Part shown: positions 61,767-64,000 of the stretch, one piece after another
Numbering within the stretch: the stretch's first letter is position 1
Layout of the letters: each line of letters opens with the position of its first letter
Assembly (NCBI GenBank): GCA_937895435.1
Contig: CALAXT010000072.1
Location: forward strand, 161,320 to 225,319
Origin: an uncultured Paracoccaceae bacterium
Lineage (GTDB): Bacteria > Pseudomonadota > Alphaproteobacteria > Rhodobacterales > Rhodobacteraceae
Reading direction: 5' to 3'
Length of the DNA: 64,000 nucleotides
Made by a program: the position numbers and the translations under genes
Notes under the pieces: generated by a model
Database searches by the model: none
Told to the model about the DNA's origin: nothing
What the model saw: the letters and a program-made list of their open reading frames with translations, nothing else

Positions 61767-62007
61767 AGCCAGCCTCTGCTTTCGTTTAGCGCGTTATAGG
61801 CGGCTAACGGCCTAAGGGAAAGTGGGTTTGGTTATGACATGCCAGCTGTGACAACCCAGTGAAAACCTGCACAGGCTAAGCCGGCCATCGAGCCGATACA
61901 TATGCCTGAGCGGGTATTTTTTGGGCAAGCACACGGTGTAGGGGCCACCGCTCTGGCAAGGCAGCATCGGCTCACCGATCAGGCCCTGTTCTGGGTGAAA
62001 ATGATCT
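61767..62007. other. Upstream region of the his operon, bordering the IS element
   Basis: No convincing gene in 241 bp. Open frames exist on both strands (minus 61812-62183, plus 61902-62117) but both run across the IS end and lack a ribosome site. The region should carry the hisB promoter. The left IS end begins at about 62008. Confidence 0.5.
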
Positions 62008-62035
62008 GGTCTTGTCACGGTTACGTTCCGGTCTC
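62008..62035 (+). repeat. Left terminal inverted repeat of the IS3-family element
   Basis: GGTCTTG (62008-62014), ten less conserved bases, then GTTCCGGTCTC (62025-62035). The reverse complement of 63248-63275 has the same two blocks at the same distance. Confidence 0.75.
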
Positions 62036-62044
62036 CCAACTCAT

Positions 62045-62941
62045 TTATGCGGCCTTTCGCTCGAATGCCAAGGGGCTTTTGCCGCCTAGCGACGAGTGGC
62101 GACGACGCGGATTGTAGAAGCCTTTGATATACTGGAATATCACGCCTTCTGCCTGGCGGCGTGTGTCCCAGCGGTTGCGCCAAATCAGCTCCGCCTTGAT
62201 GGATTTGAAGAACGTCTCAACCATCGAATTGTCGTAACAATTCTCCTTACCGCTCATCCACTGCCCCGGCAGTGCATGTTTACATGCATGAGATGGGAGA
62301 GACCTTGAAGCCATGCTTTGAAAGCCGTCGCTGATACTCGTTGGAACAATATTGCGACCCACGATCCGTATGATGAATGCAGCCTTCGGGCGGTTGCCTT
62401 AGCGCCACAGCCATGTCCAGCGCCCGGATCGCTAGGTCCCGCTTCATGCGGTTGCTGACAGCCCAGCCGATGACGCGACGAGAGTAGAGATCGAGGATGA
62501 CAGCCAGATATATCCAGCCTTCGCTGGTCCAGATATAGCTGATGTCTCCAGCCCATTTCTGGTTCGGCCCATCCGTAGTGAAGTCTTGATCCAACAGATT
62601 GGGCGCGATGTTGAACGTATGCTCGCTATCGGTTGTGGCCTTGTATTTCCGTGTCCTGATGACCTTGATGCCGTTCTCGCGCATCAAACGGCCCACACGC
62701 CCGTGACCGACGTTCAGCCCCAGCTTCTGCAGTTCTTCAGTCATCCGTGGGCGCCCATAGCTTTGCAAGCTCAGGCGATGTTGCTCACGGATATGGGCAA
62801 AAGCACCATATCTTCCCGCTGCCGTTGGCTCATTGGGCGGTCCCGCCAAGCACGAAACCCACGAGAGGTGACCTGCATGATCCCGCAGAGAAACTCCACA
62901 GACCAAACTTCTATCCAGGCATCGATGAAGGCGAACCTCAC
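62045..62941 (-). pseudogene. IS3-family transposase OrfB, doubly frameshifted
   Basis: DDE transposase with an HTH_21-like region and an rve integrase core, now in three pieces. Piece 1 starts around 62941 in the -1 frame relative to orfA (VRFAFIDAW, VTSRGFRAWRDRP) and breaks at about 62797-62803 by loss of one base. Piece 2 (AHIREQHRLSL to HGFKVS) carries SYGRPRMTEEL, GDISYIWTSEGWIYLAVILD and HHTDRGSQY, including two catalytic aspartates, and is stopped by a 40-bp insertion at 62258-62297. Piece 3 resumes with MSGKENCYDNSMVETFFKS, containing the catalytic glutamate, and ends with SPLAFERKAA. The two shifts restore each other, so the frames fit arithmetically. Confidence 0.88.
62258..62297. 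repeat. 40-bp double-palindrome insertion in orfB
   Basis: Inserted between codons for KVS and MSGKEN. It contains two adjacent near-perfect palindromes: CACTGCC-CC-GGCAGTG (62259-62274) and TGCATGT-TT-ACATGCA (62273-62288), which share two bases. CTCAT (62253-62257) and ATGAG (62288-62292) can close both into a three-way junction. Length 40 gives a frameshift. I saw no second copy in the window. Confidence 0.7.
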
Positions 62942-63213
62942 CGGCTTTGGCGTGCAAAGAAGATCGCCGCCTTTTTCAGCACTTCCCTCTCCTCGCGCAT
63001 TAGCCGGACTTCTTTGCGAAGGCGGGTATTTTCTTTCTCAACATGCTCATGCGGCCCAGACATCAGATCGTCGTGCTGATGCTGTTGAACCCACTTGTTC
63101 AGCGTCAAGACGCCAACCCCCAGATCCGATGAAAGCTGCGGGCGTGTTAAGCCACTGGTTGTGGCAATCCGCACCGCATCATGCTGAAACTCATCTGTGT
63201 ATCGCTTTGCCAT
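62938..63213 (-). CDS. IS3-family transposase OrfA
   Basis: A 91-residue helix-turn-helix protein, MAKRYTDEFQHDAVRIATTS then LTRPQLSSDLGVGVLTLNKWV, followed by a leucine/charged coiled coil (about 50-80: EHVEKENTRLRKEVRLMREE). This is the standard OrfA of IS3 elements, which binds the IS ends. AGGAGAGATCAA precedes the ATG at 63213; the longer frame to 63234 is less likely. The end AAAAAG-type run before the stop fits -1 frameshifting into orfB. Confidence 0.88.
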   Translation of the reverse strand: MAKRYTDEFQHDAVRIATTSGLTRPQLSSDLGVGVLTLNKWVQQHQHDDLMSGPHEHVEKENTRLRKEVRLMREEREVLKKAAIFFARQSR

Positions 63214-63247
63214 TTGATCTCTCCTTAATAGCAAACATTGCTCGAAA

Positions 63248-63275
63248 GAGACCGGAACAAAAACAGGGCAAGACC
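63248..63275 (-). repeat. Right terminal inverted repeat of the IS3-family element
   Basis: GAGACCGGAAC (63248-63258), ten variable bases, then CAAGACC (63269-63275); this is the inverted partner of 62008-62035. Confidence 0.75.
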
Positions 63276-63368
63276 ACTCCCTCCTAACTCAAAGACTTTC
63301 CGACAGGTTTTGACACCACTGTCAGAAAATTTTTAACAGAATGCTGACCATCACCAACTTAACAAAGG

Positions 63369-63398
63369 AAAAAACCGGTCCGTCCAAAGACAGACCGG
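63369..63398 (-). terminator. Orphan intrinsic terminator, minus strand
   Basis: Stem CCGGTC/GACCGG (63375-63380 with 63393-63398) with an inner GTC/GAC pair block is followed on the minus strand by six T. No minus-strand gene ends here; the next gene to the right is on the plus strand. It may end a small antisense or noncoding RNA, or be left over from a lost gene. Confidence 0.65.
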
Positions 63399-63525
63399 CG
63401 CAGGTTATGCAAATTTCTCCAGTATAGTCTCAGTATAATACTATAATTGATTCAGCTGCAAGGCATCCACAACAAGTGGTACCAAAGACGCTGAGTGAAG
63501 ATCGAACTTGATAGAATGTAAATTG

Positions 63526-63825
63526 ATGAAAAATGCCTTGAAACAACTGGCTAGCCTCCGAATGCTCCTGGCTGAGATGGAACAAGAAGTTGGGCTCAGA
63601 GAGATAGGTTCTCTCGAAAAATCCGTTCTTATGTCCATCGCCGATCTTGCAAAGGAAGATCACGCTGCAACCACCAAGGAAATTCTTCAGCACTCCCTAA
63701 ACACCAAATATTCCAGACCTTCTGTGTTTCGTGCGCTTAAAACACTGGAAGAACTGAAAATGATTAAAAAAAGTGGGACAAAGCGTGGATTCTACAGCAT
63801 TACCGACGAAAGCACGCAAGTGTAA
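63526..63825 (+). CDS. Small winged-helix (MarR-like) transcriptional regulator
   Basis: A 99-residue protein predicted as a winged helix: LEKSVLMSIADLA, then TTKEILQHSLNTKYSRPSVF and RALKTLEELKMIKKSGTKRG with a recognition helix and a wing ending in FYSIT. The N-terminal helix ALKQLASLRMLLAEMEQEVG may serve dimerisation. I take the ATG at 63526 rather than the TTG at 63508; no good ribosome site is seen for either. Codon use is visibly richer in A and T than in genes to the left. Tandem TATAAT-like boxes lie at 63434-63447. It is 18 bp before a membrane protein gene, probably as one unit; target and signal are unknown. Confidence 0.65.
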   Translation: MKNALKQLASLRMLLAEMEQEVGLREIGSLEKSVLMSIADLAKEDHAATTKEILQHSLNTKYSRPSVFRALKTLEELKMIKKSGTKRGFYSITDESTQV

Positions 63826-63843
63826 CGAGCAACGGAATCCAAC

Positions 63844-64000
63844 ATGAAAGAGCATGTTCAAAACCTGTTAATCGTCAGTTTTTTCTATATTGTTGCGTAT
63901 TCTTTGACACTTGGATTCATTGTACCTCTTCAGCAAATGCTGCTTGGCAACGTCTCACCTGCGATTTGCTTGCTATTTTTACCGCATGGCGTGCGTATAC
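63844..64000 (+). CDS. Membrane protein of unknown function, 5' part only
   Basis: The frame starts at ATG 63844 and leaves the window after 52 codons. The visible part has a short charged start (MKEHVQNLL), a hydrophobic segment (about residues 8-28) and the beginning of another (about 36-47) with PHGVRI after it. This looks like the first helices of a polytopic inner-membrane protein, perhaps a sensory N-terminal domain, but the fragment is too short to name. Spacing of 18 bp from the regulator suggests cotranscription. Confidence 0.55.
   Translation, partial: MKEHVQNLLIVSFFYIVAYSLTLGFIVPLQQMLLGNVSPAICLLFLPHGVRI

Larger units (their letters stand above)
62008..63275 (-). mobile_element. 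IS3-family insertion sequence, degenerate
   Basis: About 1.27 kb bounded by imperfect inverted repeats of 28 bp, with two partly overlapping minus-strand frames in the order orfA, orfB, the latter with a DDE integrase catalytic domain. This is the layout of the IS3 family. A clear target duplication was not found next to the repeats, so exact ends may differ by a few bases. orfB is broken twice, so the copy should be unable to move by itself. It separates the his operon from the AT-rich gene pair at the right end. Confidence 0.85.

Noticed and set aside
61812..62183. Open frame on the minus strand between hisB and the IS.
   Set aside because: It crosses the left IS end and part of orfB in another frame, has no family resemblance and no ribosome site.
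63297..63335. Hairpin with GACAG/CTGTC followed by ATTTTT on the plus strand just right of the IS.
   Set aside because: Stem is short with a mismatch and long loop, and there is no plus-strand gene upstream that needs a terminator.
1..64000. Search by eye for tRNA or rRNA genes.
   Set aside because: No cloverleaf with a T-loop GTTCRA and matching acceptor stem, and no rRNA-like block was recognised; a dedicated tRNA search would be needed to exclude them fully.

Overview
The window looks like a chromosomal segment of an alphaproteobacterium, most likely Rhodobacterales/Rhodobacteraceae. The gene content and order support this: a complete dcw cluster followed by ftsZ-lpxC-bamD-recN, a bolA-dnaJ-cobS-cobT block, urease in the order ureDABCEFG, a two-gene transhydrogenase pntAB, and two RNA loci known from Rhodobacter sphaeroides (an UpsM-like leader in front of mraZ and a CcsR-like array behind a DUF1127 gene). 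Coding density is high and genes often overlap by 4 bp (ATGA/GTGA).

Layout: 1-3.3 kb, the edge of a YnjBC-type ABC transporter, a YnjF-like CDP-alcohol phosphatidyltransferase and nagA. 3.4-5.2 kb, ilvD. 5.3-10.3 kb, the urease operon on the minus strand. 10.5-15 kb, a DUF3422 protein and pntAB. 15.2-22.5 kb, kynU, a class-I amidotransferase-like hydrolase, a DUF2256 zinc-ribbon protein, pepN, gatB, a DUF4177 protein and bolA. 22.6-28.1 kb, J-domain protein, cobS, cobT and an M24 aminopeptidase on the plus strand. 28.1-51.1 kb, a 23-kb minus-strand run: mraZ-rsmH-ftsL-ftsI-murE-murF-mraY-murD-ftsW-murG-murC-murB-ddl-ftsQ-ftsA-ftsZ-lpxC-bamD-recN. 51.1-52.3 kb, a regulatory interval with MraZ-box-like repeats, the UpsM-like RNA, a DUF1127 (CcaF1-like) gene and five CCTCCTCCC-loop hairpins ending in a strong terminator. 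52.4-58.5 kb, uvrD and pyc. 58.7-61.8 kb, hisBHAFE. 62.0-63.3 kb, a degenerate IS3-family element. 63.5-64 kb, a visibly AT-richer pair (small winged-helix regulator plus a membrane protein cut by the window edge).

Functionally, the dcw run makes lipid-II precursors (murB to murG, ddl, mraY), assembles the divisome (ftsL, I, W, Q, A, Z), and is coupled to lipid A (lpxC) and outer membrane protein assembly (bamD). MraZ and the leader RNA probably set expression at the head of the cluster. The his genes form the late histidine pathway.

The most interesting material is not protein coding: the two RNA loci lie head to head between mraZ and uvrD; the mraZ leader holds a complete intrinsic terminator with a competing pairing partner; period-10 GGGA repeats lie just beyond the leader; the CcsR-like array has five hairpins rather than the four described in R. 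sphaeroides; and a 40-bp double-palindrome insertion sits inside the IS3 transposase. All statements come from reading the sequence without database searches.
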